Origin: Schauerella aestuarii
Lineage (GTDB): Bacteria > Pseudomonadota > Gammaproteobacteria > Burkholderiales > Burkholderiaceae_B
Direction: 5' to 3'
NCBI RefSeq assembly: GCF_009866805.1
Contig: NZ_SIZW01000041.1
Span: 434,001-498,000, forward strand
DNA length: 64,000 nucleotides
In this document: in pieces, positions 10,636 through 19,016 of the stretch
How the letters are laid out: each line of letters starts with the position of its first letter
How positions within the stretch are numbered: position 1 is the stretch's first letter
Notes under the pieces: model-generated
What the model saw: the letters and a program-made list of their open reading frames with translations, nothing else
Told to the model about the DNA's origin: nothing
Database searches by the model: none
Position numbers and translations under genes: made by a program

Positions 10636-11607
10636 TCAGTTGATGGCAACGTTGGCGGCCTTCAAGAGCGGCGGGAACGTTTGCACATCGCGTGCAATGC
10701 GCTCGACGAAAGTTGCCGACGCACTGCCGACGGGCTCGAATCCCAGCCCCGTCAGCTTGCCGCGCAAGGTGCCTCGCGAGACCGCGTTGCTTACCGCATG
10801 CTGGATGTCGGCAATGATTGGATCCGGTGTGCCGGCTGGGGCAAGCAAACCGAACCAGCCCGTACCGGCGTCCACGTCAAGGCCTGCCTGCTTGACGGTG
10901 GGCGTATCGGGCACGACGGCACTGCGCGTGTCCTGCACCACCGCCAACGCACGCAGCGCGCCGCTTTCGATCTGGCTCGTCACCGCCGGCAAGGCAACGA
11001 TCGCAGCGTCCGTTTCGCCGCCCAGCACACCGATGACGGCCGGTCCCGCGCCCTTGTAGGGGATGTGCTGCAACGTGCCGTCGATGCGCGCCTGCAATCG
11101 CGTCAATGCGATGTGGTTGCTGTTGCCGAAGCCCGGTGTGCCGATGTTGACCACGCGTTCGCTGGCCAGTTGACGCAGGTCCTGAAGCGATTGCAGGGAA
11201 GATGCGCTGCGCACCACGATCACGGTAGGCGCTGTGGCCACGATGCTGATCGGCGAAAAGCTGCGCGTGGCGTCGTAGTTGATATTGCCTTTGAAGAGCG
11301 TCTCGTTGGCGACCAGCATGTCGCCAGTCAATAGCAGCGTGTAGCCATCGGGTTCGGCGCGAGCCACCTGTTCGGCACCGATATTGCCGCCGGCGCCAGC
11401 ACGATTCTCGACGACGACCGGCACGTTCCAGCGTGAGCCGAGCGCGTCGGCAAGACTGCGTCCCAGGACATCCATGGCGCCGCCGGGGGCAAGCGGCAGA
11501 ATCAATCGAACGGGCTTGTCGGGCCATGCGGCATGTGCAGCAGGGGTGAGCAGCGTGGCAGTAATGATGGCCAGGCACGCGGTGAAGCGGGAGAAGGCGT
11601 TAGGCAT
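10636..11607 (-). CDS. Bug-family tripartite tricarboxylate solute receptor (orphan)
   Basis: A 323-residue periplasmic solute-binding protein of the Bug/TctC family that binds carboxylates or related small solutes. The start at 11607 gives a standard signal peptide (cleavage after AHA, residue 26) followed by WPDKPVRLILPLAPGGAMDVLGR. VVVENRAGAGGNIGAEQVA, PDGYTLLL and HIPYKGAGPA are family landmarks. The longer frame to 11895 has no signal peptide at its front and is rejected. No TctA/TctB is adjacent, which is common for Bug paralogues in Alcaligenaceae. Confidence 0.93.
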   Translation of the reverse strand: MPNAFSRFTACLAIITATLLTPAAHAAWPDKPVRLILPLAPGGAMDVLGRSLADALGSRWNVPVVVENRAGAGGNIGAEQVARAEPDGYTLLLTGDMLVANETLFKGNINYDATRSFSPISIVATAPTVIVVRSASSLQSLQDLRQLASERVVNIGTPGFGNSNHIALTRLQARIDGTLQHIPYKGAGPAVIGVLGGETDAAIVALPAVTSQIESGALRALAVVQDTRSAVVPDTPTVKQAGLDVDAGTGWFGLLAPAGTPDPIIADIQHAVSNAVSRGTLRGKLTGLGFEPVGSASATFVERIARDVQTFPPLLKAANVAIN

Positions 11608-12017
11608 TGATGAACGTTCAAGTAAATGCAGAATGCCAAGTGTGAGCCTGCGTCCGCCGCACGCGAACGACCGACTGGTGATAAGGAAATAAGGCACATC
11701 GCATATGCCGCACAGCTTGTACTGCGCGAGCGAACAGTTTGTCGCAACGGACCCGGCCGCAGTGGATCGCGTGCGCCAGGTTTGGGTGAAAGGTGCAAAA
11801 GTGGGTTCAGGACAGTCCAAAGGCATTCCAAGCGCTGGTGGCAGAAAAACGCAGACCAGTCCTGAGATCATCACGCTGATTCTCACGCACCGCATGTCAT
11901 CTGATCAGACGCCTTAGTCCTCCCACTTTCAGTGCTGTCTTATCCACGTTTGCGTTGCTTCCCGTTAATCGATCTGAGAGGCTGAACGCGTCGATCCGAT
12001 TTGCGGGAGAGCTCATC
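11608..12017. other. 410-bp divergent intergenic region
   Basis: Lies between the Bug receptor and the aquaporin. It holds only short open frames without codon bias or a good ribosome binding site. I see no repeat or clear operator; promoters for both neighbours are presumably here. Confidence 0.5.
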
Positions 12018-12776
12018 ATGGTCGCAGTGCCTCTATCGCGGCGCATGTCCGCAGAAGCGTTTGGAACGTTCTGGTTGGTGTTTGGCGGGTGCGGGAGCGC
12101 CGTTTTTGCCGCCACCTTTCCGCAAACCGGTATCGGGTTCGCCGGCGTCAGTCTGGCGTTTGGCCTGACCGTGCTGACCATGGCCTACTCGATCGGCCAT
12201 GTGTCGGGTTGCCACCTCAATCCCGCCGTCACCCTTGGACTTTGGTCGGGCGGGCGGTTTCCCGCCAAGGACATTGCGCCCTATATCGTCGCGCAGCTTA
12301 TCGGTGCCATCGTGGCGGCATTTCTCATCCTGCAGATTGCGGGCGGCAAGCGCGGCTTCATGCTGGCGGTCAATGGGCTTGCCGTGAATGGCTTCGGCAG
12401 CTTGTCGCCGGGCGGCTACGGCATGATGTCCGCCCTCCTCATCGAAATCGTCCTCACCTTGGGATTCGTGATCGTGATCCTCGGGTCGACCGATACACGT
12501 GCGCCGTCGGGATTCGCCCCCATCGCCATCGGTCTGGCATTGACCTTGATCCACCTGATCAGCATCCCCATCACCAATACGTCGGTCAATCCTGCGCGCA
12601 GCACCGGACCCGCGCTGTTCGTGGGTGGCTTGGCGCTGGAGCAGCTGTGGCTCTTCTGGGTCGCCCCGATCATCGGCGGGCTCTTGGGCGGGATCGCTTA
12701 TCGCGGGCTGGCAGGCGATCCGCCCGTACCGGATATCGTGGGCGAATCGATTGCGGCGCGGGTCGAGCGATCCTGA
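12018..12776 (+). CDS. aqpZ: Aquaporin Z-type water channel
   Basis: Inner-membrane MIP-family channel, 252 residues, six membrane segments plus two half-helices. Both pore motifs are intact: HLNPAVT (NPA at 68-70) and VNPARS (NPA at 190-192). The latter includes the selectivity-filter Arg, typical of water-selective aquaporins rather than GlpF. The start at 12018 has GGGAGAG upstream; a TTG frame from 11955 is rejected. It stands alone, convergent with mgtE. Confidence 0.92.
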   Translation: MVAVPLSRRMSAEAFGTFWLVFGGCGSAVFAATFPQTGIGFAGVSLAFGLTVLTMAYSIGHVSGCHLNPAVTLGLWSGGRFPAKDIAPYIVAQLIGAIVAAFLILQIAGGKRGFMLAVNGLAVNGFGSLSPGGYGMMSALLIEIVLTLGFVIVILGSTDTRAPSGFAPIAIGLALTLIHLISIPITNTSVNPARSTGPALFVGGLALEQLWLFWVAPIIGGLLGGIAYRGLAGDPPVPDIVGESIAARVERS

Positions 12777-12799
12777 GTGACTGCGCCGGCGTGACAGGG

Positions 12800-13822
12800 C
12801 TAAACCAGAAGGTCACCTAGAAACGCATACGCAAATCCAAAGTAGATGAACACGCCCACGAGATCCATGATGGAAGTAATCATCGGCGAACTCAGCGTGG
12901 CGGGATCGGTGCCGATCCTGCGCGCGGCAAACGGCAGCAGTCCGCCGATGATGCCACCCAGCATCGTGCAGCAGAGCATGCTCAAGCCCACGACCAGCAG
13001 CACGTCGCTGTTTACGTCCTTGCTGAAGTACGCCAGGATGGCTTCGAGCATGGCGATGCACACGCCCAATGCCAACGCCAACGGGATCTCGCGTTTGATC
13101 ACGAACCACACATCGCGCCAGCGCAGTTTCAGCTCACCCAGTGCCATGGCGCGGATCACCAACGTGGCCGATTGGCTGCCGGTGTTGCCGCCCATATCGA
13201 CGATGGGTGCAATGAATGCCGCGAGGATGAGAACTTCAGTCAGGATCTCTTCCTGGTGTGCGACGAACGTGCTCGTCAGGATGCCGAACACCGTGAGGAT
13301 GGCCAGCCAGAACACGCGCTGTTTGAACATGCTTGCAAAGCTTGAGCTGCGCAAACTGAGATCGGCGTTGCCCAACAGGGCCGTGCCGCCGAATTGCGCG
13401 AGCCGCTTGCCCTCATGCAGTCGATCGAGGTCCATGGCGTCGTCGACGGTCACGATGCCCAGCATCCGCCGGTCGTCGTCTGTCACGGGTATCGCCAGCA
13501 GGTCGTGGCGACTGATGAGATCGACGGCGTCTTGTGCGGGCGCCTCGGCATGAACGGCAACCGGTTCGGGTCGCATCAGCGTGGCGACCTGGGCTGACGG
13601 TGGTGCCATGACCAATTCGCGTAGCGATAATGTGCCGATCAGCCGTGCGCCGGAATCGATGACATAGATCACATAGATCGTTGCCGAGCTCGACGCCGCG
13701 GCGCGCAGGGTGTTCAGTGCGTCGGCAGCAGTGAGTTGGGCGGCGACGCTGGCATAGCGTGGCGTGGCAATGGCACCGGCAGTGCCGGCGGGATAGGAAA
13801 CGTGCTTGAGGATGTGGTTCAT
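12800..13822 (-). CDS. mgtE: MgtE-type Mg2+ transporter, short form
   Basis: A 340-residue inner-membrane Mg2+ channel. A CBS pair lies at about 55-165 (IGTLSLRELVMA, LLAIPVTDDDRRMLGIVTVDDAMDLD). A five-helix MgtE pore domain follows (from about 180; PIVDMGGNTGSQSATLVIRAMALGEL, LPFAARRIGTDPATLSSPMITSIMDLVG). Family proteins are about 450 residues; the N-terminal superhelical N domain (about 130 residues) is missing and replaced by a short segment. AGGAG eight bases before the ATG at 13822 decides the start. Probably read from a transcript that also carries the envelope protein and the MgtL-like ORF upstream. Confidence 0.88.
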   Translation of the reverse strand: MNHILKHVSYPAGTAGAIATPRYASVAAQLTAADALNTLRAAASSSATIYVIYVIDSGARLIGTLSLRELVMAPPSAQVATLMRPEPVAVHAEAPAQDAVDLISRHDLLAIPVTDDDRRMLGIVTVDDAMDLDRLHEGKRLAQFGGTALLGNADLSLRSSSFASMFKQRVFWLAILTVFGILTSTFVAHQEEILTEVLILAAFIAPIVDMGGNTGSQSATLVIRAMALGELKLRWRDVWFVIKREIPLALALGVCIAMLEAILAYFSKDVNSDVLLVVGLSMLCCTMLGGIIGGLLPFAARRIGTDPATLSSPMITSIMDLVGVFIYFGFAYAFLGDLLV

Positions 13823-13884
13823 GGGGAACACTCCTTTTTTCTTTTCTTTGGTTTTTATTCAAGAGCAGACTGCGCGGCGGGGAG

Positions 13885-13948
13885 CGAAGATATCTTCGGG
13901 TGCGCAGGGTGCCCTCAACTGAGGCACTGTGCTGGCGGCTGCCAGCAC
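13885..13948 (-). promoter_or_regulatory. Three-hairpin segment upstream of mgtE
   Basis: The 127-bp gap contains an 8-bp perfect stem with tetraloop (13929-13936 with 13941-13948, two bases after the upstream stop), an inverted repeat GTGCC..GGCAC (13909-13927) and a perfect 14-bp palindrome CGAAGATATCTTCG (13885-13898). None has a T-run, so simple intrinsic termination is unlikely. An A-rich stretch with the mgtE ribosome binding site follows. Confidence 0.6.
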
Positions 13949-13949
13949 G

Positions 13950-14786
13950 TCAGGGCAGAAGCGACGCCGTGGTGATGACAATGCCGACGGTGACGATGCT
14001 GTTCGCAGCGTTGCGACCGAAGGTGTGGCCCGCGCTGGCGTCGATCTGCATTCGATCGGGAATCACGTCGTGTCGCAGGCTCACCTGCCATGCCGGACGT
14101 TCGCCCGTCACGCCGTAGGCTTCGATCGCCGCGCGGGTGCGCGGTGCCACGCCCATGTCCAAGGCAGATGACCATGTTCCGCGGCCCCGATAGCGATGCG
14201 TATCTGTGTTCCACGCGCGCGTCACGCCTGCATTGACGTGTGCCATCAAGGTGTCGCCAGCGAGGGGGAATGAGGCGATACCGATGGCGCTGGTGTCGCC
14301 CAATGCATTGCGATGGCTGCGGCGATCGCGTTGATCGGCAAGCGCGACGGCAAGCCCCCGCGATACGTCGTCATAGCGCTGGATAACGTGTTTGACTTGC
14401 CACGTAGTGAGCGTGCCGCGGTCGATGCCGCTTACACCCCGCGCGCCGCCCAAACCCAGCTCGGTGCGGTCGACGGGGCTGCACGCGGCATTGAGCCACA
14501 GTGTCTTCTCGGATGGGGCTTCGTTGCCGGTGCGTTGCATCCAGCTTTCGATCTGGCAGGCGCCGGGTGCCACGACATCGGCGTCGTCGGTCATCAAGGG
14601 GCGGCCGGCGAGGGCGGGGAACGCCGCCATGACGCCGGTCGCCAGCAGGGCGGTCTTCAAGACGGCCTTCAGGGCGGGCGCCAGCGGCATGGTGGCAATG
14701 GTGAGCGGGGCCGACCGCTCGGCATGGCGGTTCGCCGGCCATGTGCCAAGCATGAACGGATACTTTTTACGGGTGGTGCGAAACAT
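13950..14786 (-). CDS. Predicted envelope beta-barrel-like protein (MetA-pathway/transporter-like family)
   Basis: A 278-residue exported protein. A hydrophobic signal lies at about residues 33-60 (ALKAVLKTALLATGVMAAFPALA), then GRPLMTDDADVVAPGACQIESW. That opening is typical of the unnamed Burkholderiales outer-membrane-like family often labelled phenol-degradation MetA-like. The rest is Gly/Thr/Arg-rich alternating sequence. The start ATG 14786 has CGGAGA upstream; a second ATG at 14690 would begin just before the signal and could be the true start. It sits between the MgtL-like ORF and mgtE on the same strand, suggesting a Mg2+-related envelope role. That role is inference only. Confidence 0.6.
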   Translation of the reverse strand: MFRTTRKKYPFMLGTWPANRHAERSAPLTIATMPLAPALKAVLKTALLATGVMAAFPALAGRPLMTDDADVVAPGACQIESWMQRTGNEAPSEKTLWLNAACSPVDRTELGLGGARGVSGIDRGTLTTWQVKHVIQRYDDVSRGLAVALADQRDRRSHRNALGDTSAIGIASFPLAGDTLMAHVNAGVTRAWNTDTHRYRGRGTWSSALDMGVAPRTRAAIEAYGVTGERPAWQVSLRHDVIPDRMQIDASAGHTFGRNAANSIVTVGIVITTASLLP

Positions 14787-14790
14787 GATT

Positions 14791-14820
14791 GTTCTCCGGT
14801 CGCCCATGCGCAACCGGAAC
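14791..14820 (-). promoter_or_regulatory. Inverted repeat covering the ribosome binding site of the envelope gene
   Basis: In the transcript sense, GTTCCGG pairs with CCGG-AG-AAC, a seven-bp stem with a two-base bulge. It places the CGGAG ribosome binding site of the gene starting at 14786 in the stem. Confidence 0.5.
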
Positions 14821-14844
14821 CGCTCATGCATCAGGAATGAGCGG
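14820..14844 (-). promoter_or_regulatory. Hairpin over the leader-ORF stop codon
   Basis: Perfect 8-bp inverted repeat CCGCTCAT (14820-14827) and ATGAGCGG (14837-14844) with a 9-base loop. It contains the last codons and stop of the MgtL-like ORF, so its folding would depend on whether ribosomes finish that ORF. Confidence 0.6.
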
Positions 14845-14925
14845 TCTCGCGGCGCGGCGAAGGCATCGTTGTTTGTGGGTGTGGAAGACGGGGGGGCGCC
14901 TAGGGCCACTCGGGTCGGGATCCAT
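14824..14925 (-). CDS. MgtL-like Pro/Arg-rich leader peptide (candidate)
   Basis: A 33-residue ORF whose start has an excellent ribosome binding site (AAGGAGA, six bases before ATG). It begins MDPDPSGPRRPP and continues with basic residues (HKQRCLRRAAR). Salmonella MgtL, the Mg2+-sensing leader of mgtA, begins MEPDPTPLPRRR; its acidic/proline start destabilises translating ribosomes at low Mg2+. Here the ORF lies upstream, on the same strand, of an envelope gene and the mgtE Mg2+ transporter. Its stop is inside a perfect hairpin. I infer a Mg2+-responsive leader. Expression is unproven, and the ORF is twice the length of MgtL. Confidence 0.55.
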   Translation of the reverse strand: MDPDPSGPRRPPVFHTHKQRCLRRAARPLIPDA

Positions 14926-15463
14926 AACGGTCTCCTTAGAAAAAAGCGCAACGTACAAACGCGACACCTGCGTGCCGCAACACGACTGAAGCCAGAGGCT
15001 GCACAGGGTGCAGGCGACGGACGCAGACGACGGACGCAGGCGAACGAAGCAGGCGACGGACGCAGACGACGGACGCAGACGAACCAACGCAAACGAATGG
15101 GCGCACAACAACGGAACGCTCAAGACGTTGCCGTGCTGCAGTGATCGGGTGTATCGACGGGGAACGTCGACGAACAGAACCGTCGTCGACGAATGCCGCT
15201 ACTCGTGTTGTGGCGAGATAGCGGCAGGGGAAGCCTGCGCGTTATCTTGCCGAGGGTGTGGCCAATGCATCTCGCACCGGCCGACGACTTTCGCTCGAAC
15301 AAGGCGCCACGTGGGCCTCCGCAGAAATTGGAACAGGCGGAAGTATAGGGAGCTCGCCGCGTCGGGTAAATGGCTTTTTCAATTGGTCCGCGCGATCAAC
15401 CTGCTGTGCGGGCGCCATGTTCTGCGACACTACCGCGCTTTCATATTCAATCCGTTGACCGCC
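14926..15463. other. 538-bp divergent region with a 39-bp repeat
   Basis: Between the leader ORF (minus) and the GNAT gene (plus). It contains the 39-bp duplication at 15011-15088. The open frames across it are Arg-rich and repeat-derived and have no ribosome binding site. Promoters for both sides must be here but none is clear. Confidence 0.5.
15011..15088. repeat. 39-bp tandem duplication
   Basis: Two copies of a 39-bp unit (15011-15049 and 15050-15088) differing at two positions. Each is built of smaller GACGGACGCAGAC/GCAGGC steps. Lies upstream of the leader ORF. Confidence 0.9.
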
Positions 15464-15901
15464 ATGATTCTGAGACGCGCGATTCCTGCCGATATTCCTG
15501 AAATGTTCCGGGTGCGAACCGGCGTACGCGAAAACCATATGTCGATCGCTGAGATGGCAGCGGTGGGCATCACGGCCGACTCGATCGAGGCCATGTTGGC
15601 GGGGTCGGTACGCGGGTGGGTCCTGCAAGAGGGTGACCGCTTGGTGGCATTCGCTTTGGCGGACGGTGCGGACGGTTGCGTCTTCGCCTTGTTCGTCGAT
15701 CGCGGCCACGAAGGCAAAGGCATCGGTCGCCAACTGATGAATGAAGTGGAAACATGGCTGTTTTCCCTCGGCCTGCAAGAGATTTGGCTCGAGACCGATG
15801 TCGATTTGCGTGTGCGCGCGAACGGCTTTTATCGGCGTTTGGGTTGGCAAGAGGCAGGCTTGCAGAGCGACGGTCAACAGCGTTTCGTAAAACGCGCTTG
15901 A
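15464..15901 (+). CDS. GNAT-family N-acetyltransferase
   Basis: A 145-residue single-domain acetyltransferase. It starts MILRRAIPADIPEMFRVR. The beta-strand VFALFVDRGHEGKGIGRQLM (about 83-102) carries the acetyl-CoA pyrophosphate loop, and NGFYRRLGWQE is the usual motif B end. The start is the internal ATG at 15464; the longer open frame to 15008 is repeat-derived and unlikely to be translated. Substrate unknown. Stands alone between the Mg2+ block and the MarR/MFS pair. Confidence 0.85.
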   Translation: MILRRAIPADIPEMFRVRTGVRENHMSIAEMAAVGITADSIEAMLAGSVRGWVLQEGDRLVAFALADGADGCVFALFVDRGHEGKGIGRQLMNEVETWLFSLGLQEIWLETDVDLRVRANGFYRRLGWQEAGLQSDGQQRFVKRA

Positions 15902-15993
15902 TCGATTCCCGAAATATTGCAGTGCAAGAAAAGTCTGGCGAAGAAGCGTAGAATTAGTTGGTATGTCATCTATATTCATCCTATCGACCTATC

Positions 15994-16446
15994 ATGCCTG
16001 ACGCTTCTACTGCACATTTCGGGCGATTGGTGGCCAATACCGGGCGTGTCTGGCGCCGCGCCGTCGATCGCAAGCTCCAGCCCTTCGGCCTTACCGAGGC
16101 CACCTGGCTGCCTTTGGTGCGGATTGCGCGCGCCGCTCAACCCATGCGGCAGAAGGATCTTGCTGCAGCGCTCGCGCTCGACGGCTCGTCCGTGGTGCGG
16201 CTGATCGACGCACTTGCCGAGGCGGGACTGGTCACGCGGCAGGAGGGTGCGGAGGATCGCCGGGCGCGCGAGATTGTGTGCACGCCTTCCGGCCTTGCCA
16301 CAGTGGCCAAGGTTGAAATGATGGCGCTACAGGTGCGTGAGGAGGCGCTGCGGGATCTGCCGCCGACGCACGTGGCGATCGCCATGGACGTGCTGGATCA
16401 CGTCTGTGCCGTGCTGGGCAACGTGGTCGAGGAGGAAACGGCATGA
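15994..16446 (+). CDS. MarR-family regulator
   Basis: A 150-residue winged-helix regulator. The HTH core is MRQKDLAAALALDGSSVVRLIDALAEAGLV (about 50-80) and the wing is RQEGAEDRRAREIVCTPSG (about 80-100). Its stop overlaps the start of the Bcr/CflA-type exporter (ATGA), so they form a two-gene operon. This is the standard layout for a MarR repressor that senses the exporter's substrate. ATG 15994 is chosen because MPDASTAHFGRLV matches MarR starts; the upstream ATG at 15958 gives an unrelated extension. Confidence 0.9.
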   Translation: MPDASTAHFGRLVANTGRVWRRAVDRKLQPFGLTEATWLPLVRIARAAQPMRQKDLAAALALDGSSVVRLIDALAEAGLVTRQEGAEDRRAREIVCTPSGLATVAKVEMMALQVREEALRDLPPTHVAIAMDVLDHVCAVLGNVVEEETA

Positions 16447-17693
16447 GCGCGATTCCGACGTCTACTGTATCCGGCGCGGTGCCGTCGGCGGGCACGGCGG
16501 CACAGGCAGCATCGCTGCCTCCACGTGTGCCGTTGTGGTTGTTGGCGCTGTTCACATTCAGCGGCACGCTGGCAATGCATATCTTCGTGCCTGCGCTAGC
16601 CTTGGCGAGCGCGGATTTGCAGGCCAGCAGCTCGGCCATGCAGATGACGGTGAGCCTGTACATCCTGGGCTTGGCGTTGGGTCAACTGGTGTACGGGCCC
16701 CTGGCGGACCGGTTCGGCCGGCGGCCGATTCTGATGGTGGGCCTGTCGATCTACACCGTGGCCGGTGTGGTGGCGATGGTTGCACCTGACGCGTACTCAC
16801 TGATCGCGGCCAGGCTCTTTCAAGCCCTGGGCGGCTGTGCGGGACTGGTGCTGGGCCGGGCGATCGTGCGCGACACGGCCCTGCCCGCGCAGGCAGCAAA
16901 GCGCCTGGCGTTGATGAATTTGATGGTGACTCTGGGGCCGGGTGCGGCACCGATCCTGGGCGCGCTTCTCGCGGGTAATCTGGGCTGGCGCTCGATTTTC
17001 GTCGTGCTCACCTTGCTGGGCGTGGTCAACCTCGTGCTGGCCTGGAGGATGTTGCCCGAAACGGGCACGGCCAATATGAACGTCAGCGCCGCTACCTTCG
17101 TACGGCACTACAAGCACTTGCTGCGGTCACCTGCTTTTTTGGGCTTTGCCGTGGGCGGCGGCGCCGCGACGACATCGATGTATGCCTTCATCGCATCGGC
17201 GCCGTTCATCTTTTCGGGGCAGATGCATCGCCCGCCCGGCGAAGTGGGCCTCTATCTGGCGATTCTGGTTTCTGGCGTGTGGGTGGGCAGCATGCTCACA
17301 GGTTGGCTGATCGCGCGCGTGCCGCTCAATCGTCTGATGGTGGGGGCCAATTTGTTCAGTGTATTGGGCGCGGTCATTTTCCTGGTCGTGGTGCTGTCGG
17401 GTCAGATGACACCGGTGTGGGTGATTGCACCGATGTTCCTGTTTACGGTGGGGGCAGGGGTGGCATCGCCCGCGGCACTGACGCAAGCCGTGAGCGTAGA
17501 TCCGTTGGTGATCGGGTCGGCCTCGGGCTTGTATGGTTTCGTGCAGATGGCGGTCGGCGCCCTGTGTACCGCCGTCGTGGGGTTCGGCAGTTCGCCGGCG
17601 TTGTCGGCCGCGCTCGTGTTGGTGGGGGCAGGCATCGTCGCGCAAGCGGCGTTCTGGGTGGCGTTGCGTCAGCCGGTGCGCAATCGGCACTGA
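16443..17693 (+). CDS. MFS drug exporter, Bcr/CflA type
   Basis: A 416-residue, 12-helix major-facilitator transporter of the Bcr/CflA (DHA1) group, a proton-coupled drug or metabolite exporter in the inner membrane. Signature loop 2-3 is LGQLVYGPLADRFGRRPILMVGL and helix 4 has RLFQALGGCAGLVLGRAIVRD, the Bcr motif. Translationally coupled to the MarR gene (four-base overlap). The substrate cannot be read from the sequence; chloramphenicol, bicyclomycin or sulfonamide export are typical of relatives. Confidence 0.9.
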   Translation: MSAIPTSTVSGAVPSAGTAAQAASLPPRVPLWLLALFTFSGTLAMHIFVPALALASADLQASSSAMQMTVSLYILGLALGQLVYGPLADRFGRRPILMVGLSIYTVAGVVAMVAPDAYSLIAARLFQALGGCAGLVLGRAIVRDTALPAQAAKRLALMNLMVTLGPGAAPILGALLAGNLGWRSIFVVLTLLGVVNLVLAWRMLPETGTANMNVSAATFVRHYKHLLRSPAFLGFAVGGGAATTSMYAFIASAPFIFSGQMHRPPGEVGLYLAILVSGVWVGSMLTGWLIARVPLNRLMVGANLFSVLGAVIFLVVVLSGQMTPVWVIAPMFLFTVGAGVASPAALTQAVSVDPLVIGSASGLYGFVQMAVGALCTAVVGFGSSPALSAALVLVGAGIVAQAAFWVALRQPVRNRH

Positions 17694-17837
17694 CCCGGCG
17701 CCACCCCGGCACTGACGTCCGGCGGCGGTGAGTCACCGGTCATGGTTGAGCCCCCGGCGGCGCATGGCGTCATGTATTCTGCTGGGCTGTCGGCGGCACG
17801 CCGGCATTCCCGTTTTTTTGTTCGAAGGACGACCCGC

Positions 17838-18698
17838 ATGAATGCCCTCTATTGGCACGATGGTCAGTGGACCACCGAAAACCCGAAACTACTCGGCCCC
17901 GCCGACCACGCCTTTTGGATGGCCAGCATGGTGTTCGACGGAGCGCGCGCATTTCGCGGGCTCACACCCGATCTCGACTTGCATTGCCAGCGTGTGATTC
18001 GCTCCGCCGAAAAAATGCTGATGAAGCCGCAGATCACCTGGGAACGTGTATATGCGTTGTGTCTGGAAGCGGTTGCGCAGTTTCCGGAAGGCAGTGAGCT
18101 TTATCTGAAGCCGATGTTTTATTGCGCCGACGGTTTCTTGCTGCCCGACGCCGACAAAACCCAGTTCGTGTTGCACGTGTTCAAGGTGCCGATGCCGGGT
18201 GAGCAGGGCTTCTCGGCATGCATCTCGAGCTTCGCACGCTCGTGGTCGAATATGGCGCCTACCGACGCCAAGGCATCGTGCCTGTACCCCAACGGTCAGC
18301 GCGCGATTCGCGAGGCAACGAGTAAAGGATTCGACAACGCCATCATGCTCGATGGCGATGGCAACGTGGCCGAGTTCGCCACCAGCAATCTGTGGATCGT
18401 GAAGGATGGCGTGGTGGCGACGCCCGCCGACAACGGCACCTTCCTGAACGGCATTACGCGCAAACGCGTGCTGGCGTTGCTGCGCGAAGATGGTGTGACG
18501 GTTGAGGAGCGTACGATCACCCCGGCCGATATCGATCAAGCCGACGAAGTGTTTTCGTCGGGCAACTACGGCAAGGTGGTACACGTGAGCCGTGTGGAAG
18601 AACGCCATTTTGAATACGGTCCGATGGCGCGCCGGGCGCATCGTTTGTATATGGCGTACGCGGAAGGCGGTCGAGCGAAGGCCAACGTTGCTGCGTGA
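17838..18698 (+). CDS. Class IV (branched-chain) aminotransferase
   Basis: A 286-residue PLP enzyme of fold type IV. The likely Schiff-base Lys is K145 in DAKASCLYPNGQ. The following EATSKGFDNAIMLDGDGNVAEFATSNLWIV (about 159-188) has the conserved Glu (E179) that contacts the PLP nitrogen. The last motif SSGNYGKVVHVSRVE replaces the usual STAAG..P pattern. It most resembles branched-chain aminotransferases of Bordetella and relatives, so valine/isoleucine/leucine transamination is likely, but D-amino-acid or aromatic activity is possible. GAAGGA nine bases upstream fixes the start at 17838. Confidence 0.82.
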   Translation: MNALYWHDGQWTTENPKLLGPADHAFWMASMVFDGARAFRGLTPDLDLHCQRVIRSAEKMLMKPQITWERVYALCLEAVAQFPEGSELYLKPMFYCADGFLLPDADKTQFVLHVFKVPMPGEQGFSACISSFARSWSNMAPTDAKASCLYPNGQRAIREATSKGFDNAIMLDGDGNVAEFATSNLWIVKDGVVATPADNGTFLNGITRKRVLALLREDGVTVEERTITPADIDQADEVFSSGNYGKVVHVSRVEERHFEYGPMARRAHRLYMAYAEGGRAKANVAA

Positions 18699-18754
18699 AT
18701 AACCTGCTGCGCGATTGCTGCCTAACTTCTGCGTAGTTGCTGCGTAATTGCTGC
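18688..18754. repeat. 11-12 bp tandem array starting inside the aminotransferase 3' end
   Basis: Degenerate TTGCTGCGTAA-type units. The first (TTGCTGCGTGA) contains the stop codon of the aminotransferase; copies follow to TTGCTGC at 18748-18754. Confidence 0.75.
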
Positions 18755-19016
18755 ACCGGCTGGCGCGCAAGGCAGCATCAGTGCGTGCATGTCACCCGTT
18801 TATTCGGTGCACATGTTTTCGGAAGCACGCAGATGCCGGAAGACGTTGGAAGCAAAGTGCCGAGCATGCGGAATCCATTTCGCGTCCTCGGCCTTTTCAT
18901 TTTCGCCGCGCCACAATACGATTGTAAAAAGTGGGCAAGTTCGCGTCGGGCACGATAATCGCGCCCGGCAGGCGTCGCCGCATGTCGCGGCGCCCGACTC
19001 TTTTATCGAGATCAAT
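18755..19016. other. Rest of the 318-bp gap before the DUF1090 gene
   Basis: Together with the array at 18688 this forms a 318-bp gap. The remainder shows no gene, no hairpin with a T-run and no clear operator. Confidence 0.5.

Noticed and set aside
11608-11895. N-terminal extension of the Bug receptor to 11895
   Set aside because: It puts about 96 unrelated residues in front of a normal signal peptide.
15008-15463. Upstream extension of the GNAT gene
   Set aside because: Reads the 39-bp repeat and lacks any ribosome binding site; the acetyltransferase fold starts at 15464.
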